Positions 19,394 to 29,232 are shown, counted from the first letter of the stretch. The stretch: DNA of 64,000 nt from Lachnospiraceae bacterium KM106-2 (GCA_009731425.1 AP018794.1:2053960-2117959); one strand, 5' to 3'. The notes: a model not told the origin generated them from the sequence alone. A program made the numbers and translations.

Positions 19394-20551
19394 TTACAAT
19401 AAAAATTGAGCCATTACATAATTGCTTAAATCGATTCCTCGTTCTGTTAAATATACTCGATCACCATCTTGTGTGAGCAACCCTTCCTCTGTTACCGTAT
19501 CAATTACCGAACCATAGACATCCATCATGGTCTTACCAAACCTTTTTTCAAATTCAAGCATACTTACGCCTCGGATTAAGCGCAATCCTAAGAACATGTA
19601 TTCTTCCATCTTATTATTCTCAGTTAAATTTATAGAATCACGGATCAAGCTTACCTTTTGATCAATATCCTTTATATAAGTATCCAGATCTTCTTCATTA
19701 TGATATCGCATTCCTTTTATATAAGAAGAAGCACCCAAACCAAACCCTACATAATCAGTTCCTATCCAATAAGAAACATTATGGCGACATTCATATCCTT
19801 TTTTTGCATAATTTGAAATCTCATATCTCTCATAACCTGCTTCGTGCATCATTTTTCTAGTCACATGATAGATCTCTCGATCCGTTTCATCGGATATAAG
19901 AGCATCTTCTTCTGGCTTGTCTTCTCCGAATCGCTCATAGAACTTGGTTCCTTCTTCAATAATAAGGCTATAGGCTGATATATGCTCTGGATTTAGTGCC
20001 AGGATCTTACTTAAGGTATCTTCCCATCCTTCTACCGTCTGATGTGGAAGCCCTGACATCAAATCAATATTGATATTAGTAAATCCAACGCTTCTAGCTG
20101 CCTTGTAATTTTCCAGGAACTGTTCATACGTATGGATTCTTCCTAATTTCTTTAATTCATCATTGTGGGCAGACTGTAACCCCATACTAATTCGATTGAT
20201 CCCTGCATCTTTATATTTCTTTAGCTTATCCACGGATAAAGTTCCCGGATTCATCTCCATGGTTATCTCACAGCGTTCACAGTCAATCTTATATTCTTCC
20301 TTTAATAAATCCATTACCTTTACGATTTCTTCTGGCGGCACTGCCGATGGTGTTCCTCCACCGAAGAATACACTTTGCACCTCGTAGTCTTGCAAGCATT
20401 CCTTACTTTCTCTCATCTCCTCACGAAGGTGTTCCATATACTTCTCTTTCACCGCCAAAGTACTTGGCATGGATAAGAAATCACAGTAATCACATTTCTT
20501 CTCACAAAATGGAATGTGTATATAAATTCCTATTTTTTTTAATGTACTCAT
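19394..20551 (-). CDS. hemW: Radical SAM heme chaperone HemW
   Basis: 385 residues. The radical SAM cysteines are in HIPFCEKKCDYCDF (Cys16, 20, 23), followed by FFGGGTPS and the C-terminal HemN-type domain with GLGASSYIKG. HemW proteins insert heme into target proteins and lack the coproporphyrinogen oxidase activity of HemN; the family is often misnamed. The gene precedes hrcA as in most Firmicutes, but its usual neighbour lepA lies 7 kb away. GGAG precedes the ATG. Confidence 0.93.
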   Translation of the reverse strand: MSTLKKIGIYIHIPFCEKKCDYCDFLSMPSTLAVKEKYMEHLREEMRESKECLQDYEVQSVFFGGGTPSAVPPEEIVKVMDLLKEEYKIDCERCEITMEMNPGTLSVDKLKKYKDAGINRISMGLQSAHNDELKKLGRIHTYEQFLENYKAARSVGFTNINIDLMSGLPHQTVEGWEDTLSKILALNPEHISAYSLIIEEGTKFYERFGEDKPEEDALISDETDREIYHVTRKMMHEAGYERYEISNYAKKGYECRHNVSYWIGTDYVGFGLGASSYIKGMRYHNEEDLDTYIKDIDQKVSLIRDSINLTENNKMEEYMFLGLRLIRGVSMLEFEKRFGKTMMDVYGSVIDTVTEEGLLTQDGDRVYLTERGIDLSNYVMAQFLL

Positions 20552-20668
20552 CTTATCTCCAATCCATCGACATTATTATATGCATCTTTTTTAATCATAA
20601 GCTTCTTAATTCTACCATTTTTGATAGAAAAATAGTATATTTTTATAGAAATTGTCGCACACTAATGT

Positions 20669-20674
20669 TATACT
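20669..20674 (+). promoter_or_regulatory. Extended -10 element upstream of the ThrE-type exporter genes
   Basis: TGTTATACT (TG plus TATACT at 20669-20674), 35 bases before the start at 20710. No good -35 hexamer is visible, so the call rests on the extended -10. Confidence 0.4.
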
Positions 20675-20709
20675 TTCTACATAATTATTTATGATCGAAA
20701 GGTTTAGAC

Positions 20710-21459
20710 ATGAACTATCAAAAATTACTGAATACCGTTACAAACATCGGCTATGCCTTACTAGAAAATGGTGCAGAAACTTATCGTGTAGAGGATAGTG
20801 TGAATCATATCTTGAACGCTTATCAAATGCAGGAGATCAGTGTGTTTGCTATTCCTACCTTTATTATCATTTCCTTTTCAGGAAAAGATGGACAATCCGT
20901 GACCAAATCCAGACGAGTCAAAAATCGTGGCATGAACTTAGATCGAATCGCCAAGATCAACGCACTCTCACGTGAGGTCTGCGCAACCAAACCTTCTTTA
21001 GACTACATTGAGAACGCATTGAACCGTATTAATAACGAAGAACGGTTTTCTGCTGTTGCAGAGACATTTGCCAATGCCATCATCGCTGCTTCCTTCGCTT
21101 TATTTTATGGAGGATCCATCCTTGATGGTGTCTTTTCCTTCTTTATTGGTATTATATTAAAGTTTTCAACATCGACTATGGCACGTTTTAAGTTGAACTC
21201 TTACTCTATGACTACCTTTAATAGTTTTATGATCGCTGTCTTGGCAATCTTCTCTGATTATTGCTTATTCGCTGATAATTATTCCAAGATCATTATCGGC
21301 TGCATCATGTTATTAGTACCCGGTGTTGCCTTAACAAATGCTGCCAGGGATTTTATCGCCGGGGATGTACTCTCTGGTATTATTCGTTTTTGTGAAGCAA
21401 TGATGATCGCTACCAGCATCGCTCTTGGTTCTGGTATTGCCGTATCAATCTTTCGTTAG
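20710..21459 (+). CDS. Threonine/serine exporter, ThrE N-terminal half (DUF1212)
   Basis: 249 residues. It opens with the conserved cytoplasmic segment LLENGAETYRVEDSV and the RVKNRGMNLDRI stretch of the DUF1212/ThrE family, followed by about five membrane helices. In Corynebacterium ThrE the two halves are fused; here the second half is the next gene, 15 bases downstream, so both are needed for the transporter. Substrates are inferred from the family to be threonine and serine. Confidence 0.85.
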   Translation: MNYQKLLNTVTNIGYALLENGAETYRVEDSVNHILNAYQMQEISVFAIPTFIIISFSGKDGQSVTKSRRVKNRGMNLDRIAKINALSREVCATKPSLDYIENALNRINNEERFSAVAETFANAIIAASFALFYGGSILDGVFSFFIGIILKFSTSTMARFKLNSYSMTTFNSFMIAVLAIFSDYCLFADNYSKIIIGCIMLLVPGVALTNAARDFIAGDVLSGIIRFCEAMMIATSIALGSGIAVSIFR

Positions 21460-21474
21460 GAGGCTAAGAATCGT

Positions 21475-21948
21475 ATGGAAATGAGTCAGATTCTCTATAT
21501 TACTATTTTAACATTCATCGCGTGCCTTGGTCTTAGTATCCACTTTAATCTAAAAGGTTACTTAATGGCAGTAGCTGCTTTTGGCGGTGCCTTAACACTT
21601 TTTGTGTTTGAAATCGCACAGCCAATGCATAGCATCGTAGCACAATCCTTCGTAGCAAGTATTGTCTCAAGTATTTATGCAGAGTCACTTGCACGTAAAT
21701 TAAAAGTTCCAGCTACTACGTTTTTAATTATCGCGATCATTCCTCTTGTACCAGGAAGCAATATCTATCATACGATGGAGCTATGTATTAATCGTCAGAT
21801 CATGCCTTTTATAACAGCAGCCTTACAAACACTTGGTATCGCAGGAGCAATCGCTCTTGGTATCCTGTTTGTATCATCCATCTTCCGTTTTATCACAGTA
21901 ATTAAAAATGTATCAGCAAGAAAACGCATAAAAACGACTAGTCGATAA
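21475..21948 (+). CDS. Threonine/serine exporter, ThrE C-terminal half (ThrE_2, DUF3815)
   Basis: 157 residues with four or five hydrophobic helices and the ThrE_2 segment ATTFLIIAIIPLVPGSNIYHT. It partners the preceding gene as the second half of a split exporter. An AGGAGG site lies before the start. A terminator overlaps its last codons. Confidence 0.85.
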   Translation: MEMSQILYITILTFIACLGLSIHFNLKGYLMAVAAFGGALTLFVFEIAQPMHSIVAQSFVASIVSSIYAESLARKLKVPATTFLIIAIIPLVPGSNIYHTMELCINRQIMPFITAALQTLGIAGAIALGILFVSSIFRFITVIKNVSARKRIKTTSR

Positions 21949-21961
21949 GACTAGTCGTTTT
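21931..21961 (+). terminator. Intrinsic terminator of the exporter operon
   Basis: 13-base arms AAAACGACTAGTC/GACTAGTCGTTTT with a 5-base loop. It covers the stop codon of the upstream gene and also serves the convergent membrane-protein gene. Confidence 0.9.
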
Positions 21962-22284
21962 TATTGTTCTTCTATTTCTTTAATTAATCCTGGAAGCATT
22001 CCGATAAAGATCATCAAAAAGTATACAACTGCATAAATCCAGGTAGTTACCTCATAAAAGATCCAAATGGTAGGTAAGAATAGTATTGCACCAAGCAAAC
22101 AAAAGGAGAAATTAAACTCTTCTTTTATGCCATAGACCACTCCGAGGATCATACACAAACAAGGTGTATACAGTTGCAATAACAGATCCGTCACACTCTG
22201 ATTCATGCCTGTTAACAATGGTAATCCATAAAAGATCATTAGAAAAATGATACTATATGGAAGCCATCTCTGAATGGGTTTCAT
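21961..22284 (-). CDS. Small integral membrane protein, unknown function
   Basis: 107 residues, mostly hydrophobic, with four likely membrane helices (about residues 9-28, 33-50, 57-78 and 80-100) and a short charged end (KEIEEQ). I do not recognise a family. A GGGAGG site precedes the ATG, which supports it as a real gene. It lies convergent to the exporter operon and directly downstream of the MATE gene. Confidence 0.6.
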   Translation of the reverse strand: MKPIQRWLPYSIIFLMIFYGLPLLTGMNQSVTDLLLQLYTPCLCMILGVVYGIKEEFNFSFCLLGAILFLPTIWIFYEVTTWIYAVVYFLMIFIGMLPGLIKEIEEQ

Positions 22285-22338
22285 ATAATCCGACCTCCCG
22301 TCTTACTACATTATATGAACCCCATTCTATTTGGCTAC

Positions 22339-23664
22339 TTACTTTTCAACTTCATATTTTCTACCGAGAAGAATTGCGATCACAAAAGCAACTGCTTCTG
22401 ATAATGGCATCGTAAGCCAGATTCCGTTTACTCCTAAGAAGATAGGAAGGATATAAACAAAAATAATACAGAAGATAACACCACGTAACATACAGATCAG
22501 TAAGGCAAGAAACGGACGCAATGTTGCTTGATAATAATTGCTTAGAAACATATTTGCTGCTAATCCAATGAAGGATACAAAATAAATTTGAATAGCAGTC
22601 GGTGCTAATTTCATGATTTCATCCGTACGGTGAATGAAAATATCAATCACAACATTAGGCATCAACACTCCAACAGCAACAAAGAATCCGCCCATGATGC
22701 AAGCTGTAATAAAGGCAATTCTCTTTACATAATGAATTCTCTCCATATTTCTCGCACCAAAGTTCTCTGTAATGATCGGCTGTGCCGCCTGTGAAATACC
22801 ATTTGTAAGTGACATTACTACGATTGCCGTATTGGATAAGATACTATAAACCGTAATTCCAATATCGCCAATGTAATGAACTAACTGTAAATTAAAGATA
22901 AACACTACAATACCGTTTGACATTTCTACTAAGAAACTAGAGAATCCAGTCTTAACAATATCGCTGATATATCTAATCTTTACTTCCTTCACGCGAAGTT
23001 TCAAAGTGTTTTTCTTACTTAAAAAATGAGTCAATAAAATGCAAACTGTAGTGAATGATCCGATAAAAGTAGCCGATGCTGCTCCTGTCATTCCCCATCC
23101 AAATTTCATTACGAAAATATAATCTAAAATGATATTTAGCACACCCCCGGTTACAACACCTGTCATAGCAAGCTTTGGAGCCTTATCATTTCGGATAAAT
23201 GCCTGCAAGAGCGAGGAACCGATAAAGAAAGGAATCCCTGCTAATAACCATACACTATACTCTTTTGCATATGGCATGGTTGCCTTCGTTGCTCCCAATA
23301 CCTTTGCAACTGATTCAAAACCGGTGGTAATTAACAGCAGATATAAAATTGCAAAGATTGCTGCACTGCATACCGCCGTTGAGAAATAACGATTCGCCTT
23401 CTCATATTCTCCCTTTCCTCGATTCAAGGAAAGCAACACGCTTCCACCAACTCCAAATAAGAGGCCGGTTCCAAAGAAGAGAGAAAATAAAGGAAGTACA
23501 ATATTCAGTGCAGCAACTGCAGTTGCACCAATTCCTTTTCCGACAATAATTGTATCTGCAAGCACATAGATCGAGGTAACTAACGTTGCGCTGACCGATG
23601 GCAAAAGATATTTTAAAAATAATGGTTTAATTGGATCACGTAATAGATCCATCTGTTTTTTCAT
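22339..23664 (-). CDS. MATE family efflux transporter
   Basis: 441 residues from the ATG at 23664, which follows AGGAGG; the frame is open further upstream, but that part would overlap the promoter and the divergent gene. About twelve membrane helices, with the MATE half-repeat signatures DTIIVGKGIG near the start and ISQAAQPIITENFGA in the second half. MATE pumps export cationic drugs or metabolites using Na+ or H+. A divergent MerR-type regulator and a 19-bp-spacer promoter lie upstream, indicating inducible expression. Confidence 0.88.
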   Translation of the reverse strand: MKKQMDLLRDPIKPLFLKYLLPSVSATLVTSIYVLADTIIVGKGIGATAVAALNIVLPLFSLFFGTGLLFGVGGSVLLSLNRGKGEYEKANRYFSTAVCSAAIFAILYLLLITTGFESVAKVLGATKATMPYAKEYSVWLLAGIPFFIGSSLLQAFIRNDKAPKLAMTGVVTGGVLNIILDYIFVMKFGWGMTGAASATFIGSFTTVCILLTHFLSKKNTLKLRVKEVKIRYISDIVKTGFSSFLVEMSNGIVVFIFNLQLVHYIGDIGITVYSILSNTAIVVMSLTNGISQAAQPIITENFGARNMERIHYVKRIAFITACIMGGFFVAVGVLMPNVVIDIFIHRTDEIMKLAPTAIQIYFVSFIGLAANMFLSNYYQATLRPFLALLICMLRGVIFCIIFVYILPIFLGVNGIWLTMPLSEAVAFVIAILLGRKYEVEK

Positions 23665-23710
23665 ACAGATCCTCCTGACATATAACGAATAAAAATAAAA
23701 CACTCTGTTG

Positions 23711-23741
23711 ATTATAAAGGTTAAAGTAACTTGAATGTCAA
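23711..23741 (-). promoter_or_regulatory. MerR-type promoter/operator of the MATE gene
   Basis: On the minus strand TTGACA (23736-23741) and TATAAT (23711-23716) are 19 bases apart, not the usual 17. The spacer holds the dyad GTTA-AAG-TAAC (23720-23730). MerR-family activators work at such long-spacer promoters by untwisting the DNA. The divergent gene encodes a MerR-type protein. Confidence 0.75.
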
Positions 23742-23798
23742 CTAAATAATTGTTAAAATGACAAAAAAGTAGAAAATAGTTGTTTAAAGGAGTCTGGA

Positions 23799-24542
23799 AT
23801 GAAACAAACATTTACCATACATGAGATCTCAGATTTATTGGGCATTCCCAAATCTACACTTCGTTATTGGGATCAGGAAGGGTTATTAACCCCTGCTAGA
23901 AATGATAATAACCGATATCGTGAATACTCTCTTACTTGCTTTTATGAGTTACTTGAGATCATGTTATACCGAGATCTGCATATGCCGATGAAAGAGTTAA
24001 AAATGCTGTATCATATCACACCATCTGAACTCAGCCATGTTTTAGAAGAACATGAAAAGAAACTAAATGATGAAATTCATCGATTAGAACAATCAAGACA
24101 AGCCATTCTTCAAAAGAAAGCTCATATTCAGAAATATAAAGAAGTTCAGAAAAATCCATACCAGCCTGCGAAACCTGATATCAAAGCACTCTACCCGTTT
24201 GATATCAGTAACAAAGAATACTGGTGTAACTACTATTCGGATTCTTATTATTTTAGCCTGTTCATCGACACTACAACCGGCGAGACCACCCATGCCTGCT
24301 TACAGCCGGAATTTAGCTCTTCTGATTCTCCAATGTGGGAATATCAAGATTGTAATTATGTAGAATGTATTCTACAATATGATTTTTCAAATTATGAGAA
24401 TAATAACGTTGATCTCCACTTAAACCACTTACATGCTATGGGTTATAAAACAGGAAACATCATTGCAAGGAACTTATTTGCAGCAAGCGATGAAAAAGGG
24501 AGAAAAGACTATTTTCTAGGTTGGATCGAGATAAAACAATAA
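23799..24542 (+). CDS. MerR family transcriptional regulator with C-terminal sensor domain
   Basis: 247 residues. The N-terminal winged helix reads FTIHEISDLLGIPKSTLRYWDQEGLL, a MerR signature, followed by a coiled coil (about 85-125, EEHEKKLNDEIHRLEQS). The remaining ~120 residues, rich in aromatic residues, probably bind an effector. It is divergent from the MATE gene and probably controls it. AAAGGAG precedes the ATG. The ligand is unknown. Confidence 0.88.
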   Translation: MKQTFTIHEISDLLGIPKSTLRYWDQEGLLTPARNDNNRYREYSLTCFYELLEIMLYRDLHMPMKELKMLYHITPSELSHVLEEHEKKLNDEIHRLEQSRQAILQKKAHIQKYKEVQKNPYQPAKPDIKALYPFDISNKEYWCNYYSDSYYFSLFIDTTTGETTHACLQPEFSSSDSPMWEYQDCNYVECILQYDFSNYENNNVDLHLNHLHAMGYKTGNIIARNLFAASDEKGRKDYFLGWIEIKQ

Positions 24543-24571
24543 CGAATACCTCTTATTTCCCTTCACGATAA

Positions 24572-24629
24572 AAAATGCCCTTTTCCTTTATCCATCATCC
24601 TAAGATGAGGATTATGAAAAGGGCATTTT
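24572..24629. terminator. Terminator between convergent merR and GNAT genes
   Basis: Outer arms AAAATGCCCTTTTC (24572-24585) and GAAAAGGGCATTTT (24616-24629) enclose an inner stem around ATCCTAAGATGAGGAT. The T-rich ends suit both directions. Confidence 0.8.
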
Positions 24630-24642
24630 CATAATAACTATT

Positions 24643-25206
24643 TTATTTATGTATCACCCAATAATCATGGTATTTCCAGCCATCCTGTCCAACTAAACAC
24701 TCTTCTGTCTTTTTAAAACCAAAGTCTTTTAATGCTTCTATTCTCTCAACCGCATAGATTGGCGCTTTCGTTGCAATCATATCACAGGAAAACAGTTCGA
24801 AGGAAGGCGCAACGATAACATCAAGGATCTTCTTAAGTGCTTCTTTATTTTCATGATCATTTCGTACATCGATTCTCATAAGCCCACAATCCGTAAAATA
24901 ATCGTCTGCCTTACGGTTAAACAGTTCAATCGTACCGATTACCTGATCCATAGTTTTATCCACGATTGAAAAACGAACAAACCCGCGGTTCGCATATTCT
25001 ATCTTCCAATATTTAATCGATTCTAGTACATACTCTTCTTTTTCACAATAAAAATTACTTCCATGGCAGTTATCGCTATTTAAAAATGGCAGTACATTTT
25101 TATCACTATACACTAGAAATAAATCCTTTGCATCCTTCTCATCTATCAAACGAATTACAAACTTATCATTTTCTAGAACTGGACACTTCTCATATACATT
25201 ACTCAT
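24643..25206 (-). CDS. GNAT family N-acetyltransferase (RimJ/RimL-like)
   Basis: About 187 residues from the ATG at 25206, preceded by AGGAGAG. The sequence LENDKFVIRLIDEKDAKDLF is the usual start of RimJ-like acetyltransferases, with VIGTIELFNR as the strand before the acetyl-CoA site. The classic Q/RxxGxG/A loop is poorly conserved (RNDHENKEALKK), so activity is uncertain. It overlaps the end of the WYL regulator by 8 bases, indicating translational coupling. Confidence 0.75.
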   Translation of the reverse strand: MSNVYEKCPVLENDKFVIRLIDEKDAKDLFLVYSDKNVLPFLNSDNCHGSNFYCEKEEYVLESIKYWKIEYANRGFVRFSIVDKTMDQVIGTIELFNRKADDYFTDCGLMRIDVRNDHENKEALKKILDVIVAPSFELFSCDMIATKAPIYAVERIEALKDFGFKKTEECLVGQDGWKYHDYWVIHK

Positions 25207-26128
25207 TGTCATTCTCTCCTATTCTTCTATATTCCTCTCCTATTTCATTACAGGTTCTTAGGATTCGTTCAATTACACTCTGTGGCTCTAAGATTCGAAT
25301 TAGATTGCCAAAAGAAAGGATCACGCCATACCAATACGTCTCCTGTTCTGGAACCGTAAAGTGAAATTCAAAATCACCATTTTCATATTCCTTTACGATC
25401 GCTCCATTTAGATACTCTTTACACTTTGACTTTATCTTTGCTTTTCCATAAAGTTTTATCTCTATATTCTTTTTTGTATCATTGTGCTCTACCAGATTCT
25501 CATCATAAACATGTTCTTTCGTATAAGTGCTATCCGTTACCGTTAATTGCTCCATCCGAACCAACTTAAACATGCAATAGTCTTTATACTTTTCATAATA
25601 TCCGACCAAATACCAATTAAACCATTTATAAATCACACAAACCGGTTCCGCCTCTATCTGCTTCACTTCATCTGCATTATTGGTATATTGAAACCGAACC
25701 ACTCTTCTTTGCTTTACGGCTTCCTCTAATCTATGTATTGTTTCGTTTATCTCCTGATTTTCACGTCCCACAGATAAATCTACTCTAACTGGAATCTCTC
25801 TATGATCATCCACTAAATTCATTTTCTCAATTGTCTGGTTGATATTTTTATTTGTATATGCACTCGCCAGTCCTTTTAGCGCCGCTAAAATAGAAGCATA
25901 ATCTTTTTGATCAGCTAGCTGTCTATCCATTACAAAGTTATCAACAATCTGAAATCCGCCATCTGCTCCATATGTAGATTGTATTGGTATTCCGGCCTGT
26001 CCTAATGTATCCATATCTCTCATAATCGTTCTTGTTGAAACCTCAAACTCTTCTGCAAGTTTTTGAGCGGATGTCTTTCCATGATTTAATAGATAAATGG
26101 TTAATGCCATTAAACGATCAATCTTCAT
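25199..26128 (-). CDS. HTH_11/WYL domain transcriptional regulator
   Basis: 309 residues from the ATG at 26128, which follows AAAGGAGG. The N-terminal winged helix (KIDRLMALTIYLLNHGKT.., then VSTRTIMRDMDTL) is the DeoR/HTH_11 type. The middle holds a WYL domain with KWFNWYLVGYYEKYKDYC, and a C-terminal WCX extension follows. WYL proteins sense nucleic acids or small ligands and control stress or metabolic genes. A perfect 15-bp palindrome lies 27 bases upstream and may be its own operator. It is coupled to the downstream acetyltransferase. Confidence 0.88.
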   Translation of the reverse strand: MKIDRLMALTIYLLNHGKTSAQKLAEEFEVSTRTIMRDMDTLGQAGIPIQSTYGADGGFQIVDNFVMDRQLADQKDYASILAALKGLASAYTNKNINQTIEKMNLVDDHREIPVRVDLSVGRENQEINETIHRLEEAVKQRRVVRFQYTNNADEVKQIEAEPVCVIYKWFNWYLVGYYEKYKDYCMFKLVRMEQLTVTDSTYTKEHVYDENLVEHNDTKKNIEIKLYGKAKIKSKCKEYLNGAIVKEYENGDFEFHFTVPEQETYWYGVILSFGNLIRILEPQSVIERILRTCNEIGEEYRRIGENDNE

Positions 26129-26155
26129 AGTTCCTCCTTTCCTTGCCATAATAGC

Positions 26156-26191
26156 AAATGAACTATGACACCATTATGTCATAGTTCATTT
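26156..26191. promoter_or_regulatory. Perfect 15-bp inverted repeat between symporter and WYL regulator
   Basis: Arms AAATGAACTATGACA (26156-26170) and TGTCATAGTTCATTT (26177-26191) pair without mismatch around CCATTA. It lies 20 bases after the symporter stop and 27 bases before the WYL gene. It could be a terminator, but no T-run follows on the minus strand beyond TTT; an operator for the WYL protein is equally plausible. Confidence 0.6.
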
Positions 26192-26211
26192 AGAAAGTAT
26201 ATTCTATTTTC

Positions 26212-27402
26212 TTATAATTCCACTTGCTCAATTTGATCTTCAATTCCATGACGATTTGCATATCCGGATAAGATCATTGTAAGCGCTCCATCTCCTGTTA
26301 CGTTACATGCAGTTCCAAAACTATCTTGTAACGCGAAGATTGTAAGCATTAATGCTGTTCCTGTTGCATCAAACATTAAGACACCTGTGATAAGTCCTAA
26401 ACTTGCCATAACCGTACCACCCGGAACACCAGGAGCACCAATTGCAAAGACACCAAGAAGCACACAGAATAAAATCATATTTGATAAACTTGGAACACCA
26501 CCATATAAGATACAAGAAACGGTCATTACAAAGAATACCTCAGTTAATACAGAACCACATAAGTGGATATTTGCAAAAAGAGGGATTCCGAAGTTCACCA
26601 TATCATCTCGTAATGGTTTAGATTTCTTTGCACATTTTAATGCAACTGCGATGGTTGCTGCACTAGACATCGTTCCAACTGCTGTTAAATAAGCAGGTCC
26701 ATAGTTTTTGATAACATCCAGTGGATTCTTCTTGGAATAAAGAGCCGCTGCTCCGTATAATACCGTTAACCAGATAAAATGTCCAACAATAACGATAATA
26801 ACCACTTCAAGGAAGACTGGAAGCTGTTTTGTTAACGTTCCTTCATATGCTAACGTACAGAAAGTAGTTGCAATGAAGACTGGTAAAATAGGAATAATAA
26901 ACTTTGTTACAATTGCTAAGATCATCTTTTGAAATTCATCTAATAACTTTGCAAATTGTTCTGACTTTGTCCAAGTGATCGATAATCCGATCAATACGGA
27001 TAACACTAATGCACTCATAACGCTCATAATCTGAGGGACATCTAATTTAAACGCCACTTCAGGAAGTTTCTTTAATCCATCGACATTGCTCTGGATGGAC
27101 ATATGTGGAATCAATCCATATCCAGCGCCCATAGAAAATAGTGCTGCACCCAAGCTGGAAGCATAAGCGATAACAACAGATACACCTAGCACTTTTGAAG
27201 CACTCTTTCCTAATTTCGTAATGGATGGTGCGATCGTTCCCAATATAATAAGAGGAACACAAAATGTGATCAACTGACTTAAAATATATTTTGCAACTAC
27301 GACAATCTGCATGACTTGTTTATTCGCAACTAAACCGATAAAGACTCCCGCAATTACACTTATCAATAATTTAAACGGTAAACTTGAAGTAATTTTTTTC
27401 AT
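26212..27402 (-). CDS. Dicarboxylate/amino acid:cation symporter (DAACS family)
   Basis: 396 residues, eight or so membrane helices plus two hairpins. Family marks include GTMSSAATIAVALKCA (serine-rich hairpin, HP1-like) and GAPGVPGGTVMASLG (HP2-like), with a following helix holding DATGTALMLTIFALQDSFGTACNVTGDG, here read as DxxxTxxNVxGD. It takes up glutamate, aspartate, serine/threonine or C4-dicarboxylates with Na+ or H+; the substrate cannot be told from the sequence alone. It lies 15 bases after lepA on the same strand and may be read from the lepA promoter. Confidence 0.88.
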   Translation of the reverse strand: MKKITSSLPFKLLISVIAGVFIGLVANKQVMQIVVVAKYILSQLITFCVPLIILGTIAPSITKLGKSASKVLGVSVVIAYASSLGAALFSMGAGYGLIPHMSIQSNVDGLKKLPEVAFKLDVPQIMSVMSALVLSVLIGLSITWTKSEQFAKLLDEFQKMILAIVTKFIIPILPVFIATTFCTLAYEGTLTKQLPVFLEVVIIVIVGHFIWLTVLYGAAALYSKKNPLDVIKNYGPAYLTAVGTMSSAATIAVALKCAKKSKPLRDDMVNFGIPLFANIHLCGSVLTEVFFVMTVSCILYGGVPSLSNMILFCVLLGVFAIGAPGVPGGTVMASLGLITGVLMFDATGTALMLTIFALQDSFGTACNVTGDGALTMILSGYANRHGIEDQIEQVEL

Positions 27403-27417
27403 TTGCTTTCACCTATA

Positions 27418-29232
27418 TTATTCGTCATCTAATTTTAATACGCTCATGAATGCCTTCTGAGGAATTTCCACATTACCAACCTGGCGCATACGTTTCTTAC
27501 CTTCTTTTTGTTTCTCAAGAAGTTTTCTCTTTCTTGAAATATCACCACCATAACACTTAGCAAGAACGTCTTTACGCATTGCTTTTACAGTCTCACGGGC
27601 AATAACCTTGCTGCCGACTGCTGCCTGGATTGGAATTTCAAATAACTGTCTTGGAATCTCATCTTTTAATTTTTCACACATCTTTCTACCACGTTCATAA
27701 GCAGTATCAGCATGAACGATAAAGGAAAGTGCATCGACTTCTTCTTTGTTGATCAAGATATCTAACTTAACAAGAGTAGATTGCTCATAACCCTTCATTT
27801 CATAATCGAAAGAAGCATATCCTCTTGAACGTGATTTTAGTGCATCGAAGAAATCATAAATTATTTCATTTAAAGGAAGATTATATTTTAATAAGGCTCT
27901 TGTCTCTTCCATGTATTCCATACCTAAGTAGATACCACGGCGTTCCTGACATAATTTCATGATCGCACCAACAAATTCTGTTGTAACCATGATCTCAGCG
28001 CTTACTAAAGGTTCTTCCATATATGCGATTTCAGATGGATCAGGCAAATTGGATGGATTCGTAATATCCATTACTGTTCCGTCTGTCTTATGCACTTTGT
28101 AGATAACACTAGGTGCTGTCGTAATAACATCAAGATTATATTCTCTCTCTAAACGTTCCTGAATGATCTCAAGATGTAATAATCCTAAGAAACCACAACG
28201 GAAACCAAATCCTAATGCAATACTTGTTTCTGGTTCAAACTGAAGGGAAGCATCATTTAACTGTAACTTCTCTAACGCATCACGAAGATCTCCATATTTG
28301 GAACCATCCGCTGGGTACATACCACAATAAACCATTGGATTTACTTTCTTGTAACCAGGTAATGCTTCTGCACAAGGATTATCCGCATCTGTAAGAGTAT
28401 CACCAACACGTGTTTCCTTTACATTTTTAAGAGAAGCAGTTACGTAACCAACCATTCCGGCAGTTAACTCTTCACATGGAATAAACTGTCCAGCACCAAA
28501 AGTACCAACTTCAACAACTTCTTCCACTGCTCCAGTTGCCATCATCTTCATCTTAGATCCTTTTTTTACAGAACCATCAAATACACGACAGAATATGATA
28601 ACACCTTTATAAGCATCGTATAAAGAATCGAATACCAATGCTTTTAGCGGTTTCTCTAAATCACCACTTGGTGCCGAGATCTGTTTAACGATCTGTTCTA
28701 ACACATCTTCGATATTAATTCCGTTCTTAGCTGAGATGAGTGGTGCATCTTCTGCATCAAGACCGATCACATCCTCGATCTCTGCCTTTACTCTGTCTGG
28801 ATCTGCACTAGGCAGATCGATTTTATTAATAACTGGTAAAATGTCAAGGTCATGGTCAAGTGCAAGGTACACATTGGCAAGTGTCTGTGCTTCAATTCCT
28901 TGTGCTGCATCAACAACTAAGATAGCACCTTCACAAGCTGCAAGGCTTCGTGATACCTCATAATTAAAATCCACATGTCCTGGTGTATCGATCAAGTTGA
29001 AGATATACTCTTCTCCATTCTTGTCTTTATAAACAATACGGACTGCCTGCGATTTGATCGTAATTCCTCTCTCACGCTCTAAATCCATGTTATCTAATAC
29101 TTGCGACTGCATCTCACGACTCGTTAACAAACCAGTCTTTTCTATGATTCGATCCGCTAATGTCGATTTTCCATGATCAATATGGGCAATAATACAAAAA
29201 TTTCTTATTTTGCTTTGGTCAATAATCGCCAT
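27418..29232 (-). CDS. lepA: Elongation factor 4 (LepA), ribosomal back-translocase GTPase
   Basis: 604 residues from the ATG at 29232, six bases after AGGAGG; an in-frame ATG at 29238 abuts that site. G1 is [14 protein letters not shown]2 includes [11 protein letters not shown]3 DTPGHVDF and G4 NKIDLP. The EF-G-like domains and a basic LepA-specific C-terminus follow ([17 protein letters not shown]). It acts on stalled ribosomes. In B. subtilis it lies between spoIIP and hemW; here a 7-kb insertion separates it from hemW. Confidence 0.97.
   Translation of the reverse strand: MAIIDQSKIRNFCIIAHIDHGKSTLADRIIEKTGLLTSREMQSQVLDNMDLERERGITIKSQAVRIVYKDKNGEEYIFNLIDTPGHVDFNYEVSRSLAACEGAILVVDAAQGIEAQTLANVYLALDHDLDILPVINKIDLPSADPDRVKAEIEDVIGLDAEDAPLISAKNGINIEDVLEQIVKQISAPSGDLEKPLKALVFDSLYDAYKGVIIFCRVFDGSVKKGSKMKMMATGAVEEVVEVGTFGAGQFIPCEELTAGMVGYVTASLKNVKETRVGDTLTDADNPCAEALPGYKKVNPMVYCGMYPADGSKYGDLRDALEKLQLNDASLQFEPETSIALGFGFRCGFLGLLHLEIIQERLEREYNLDVITTAPSVIYKVHKTDGTVMDITNPSNLPDPSEIAYMEEPLVSAEIMVTTEFVGAIMKLCQERRGIYLGMEYMEETRALLKYNLPLNEIIYDFFDALKSRSRGYASFDYEMKGYEQSTLVKLDILINKEEVDALSFIVHADTAYERGRKMCEKLKDEIPRQLFEIPIQAAVGSKVIARETVKAMRKDVLAKCYGGDISRKRKLLEKQKEGKKRMRQVGNVEIPQKAFMSVLKLDDE

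Noticed and set aside
20710..21948. Frameshifted single ThrE gene
   Set aside because: The two halves have separate ribosome binding sites and starts, and the split form is normal in Firmicutes.
23665..23811. 49-residue N-terminal extension of the MATE protein at 22339
   Set aside because: It would be read from the promoter region and overlap the divergent MerR start; the ATG at 23664 follows AGGAGG.
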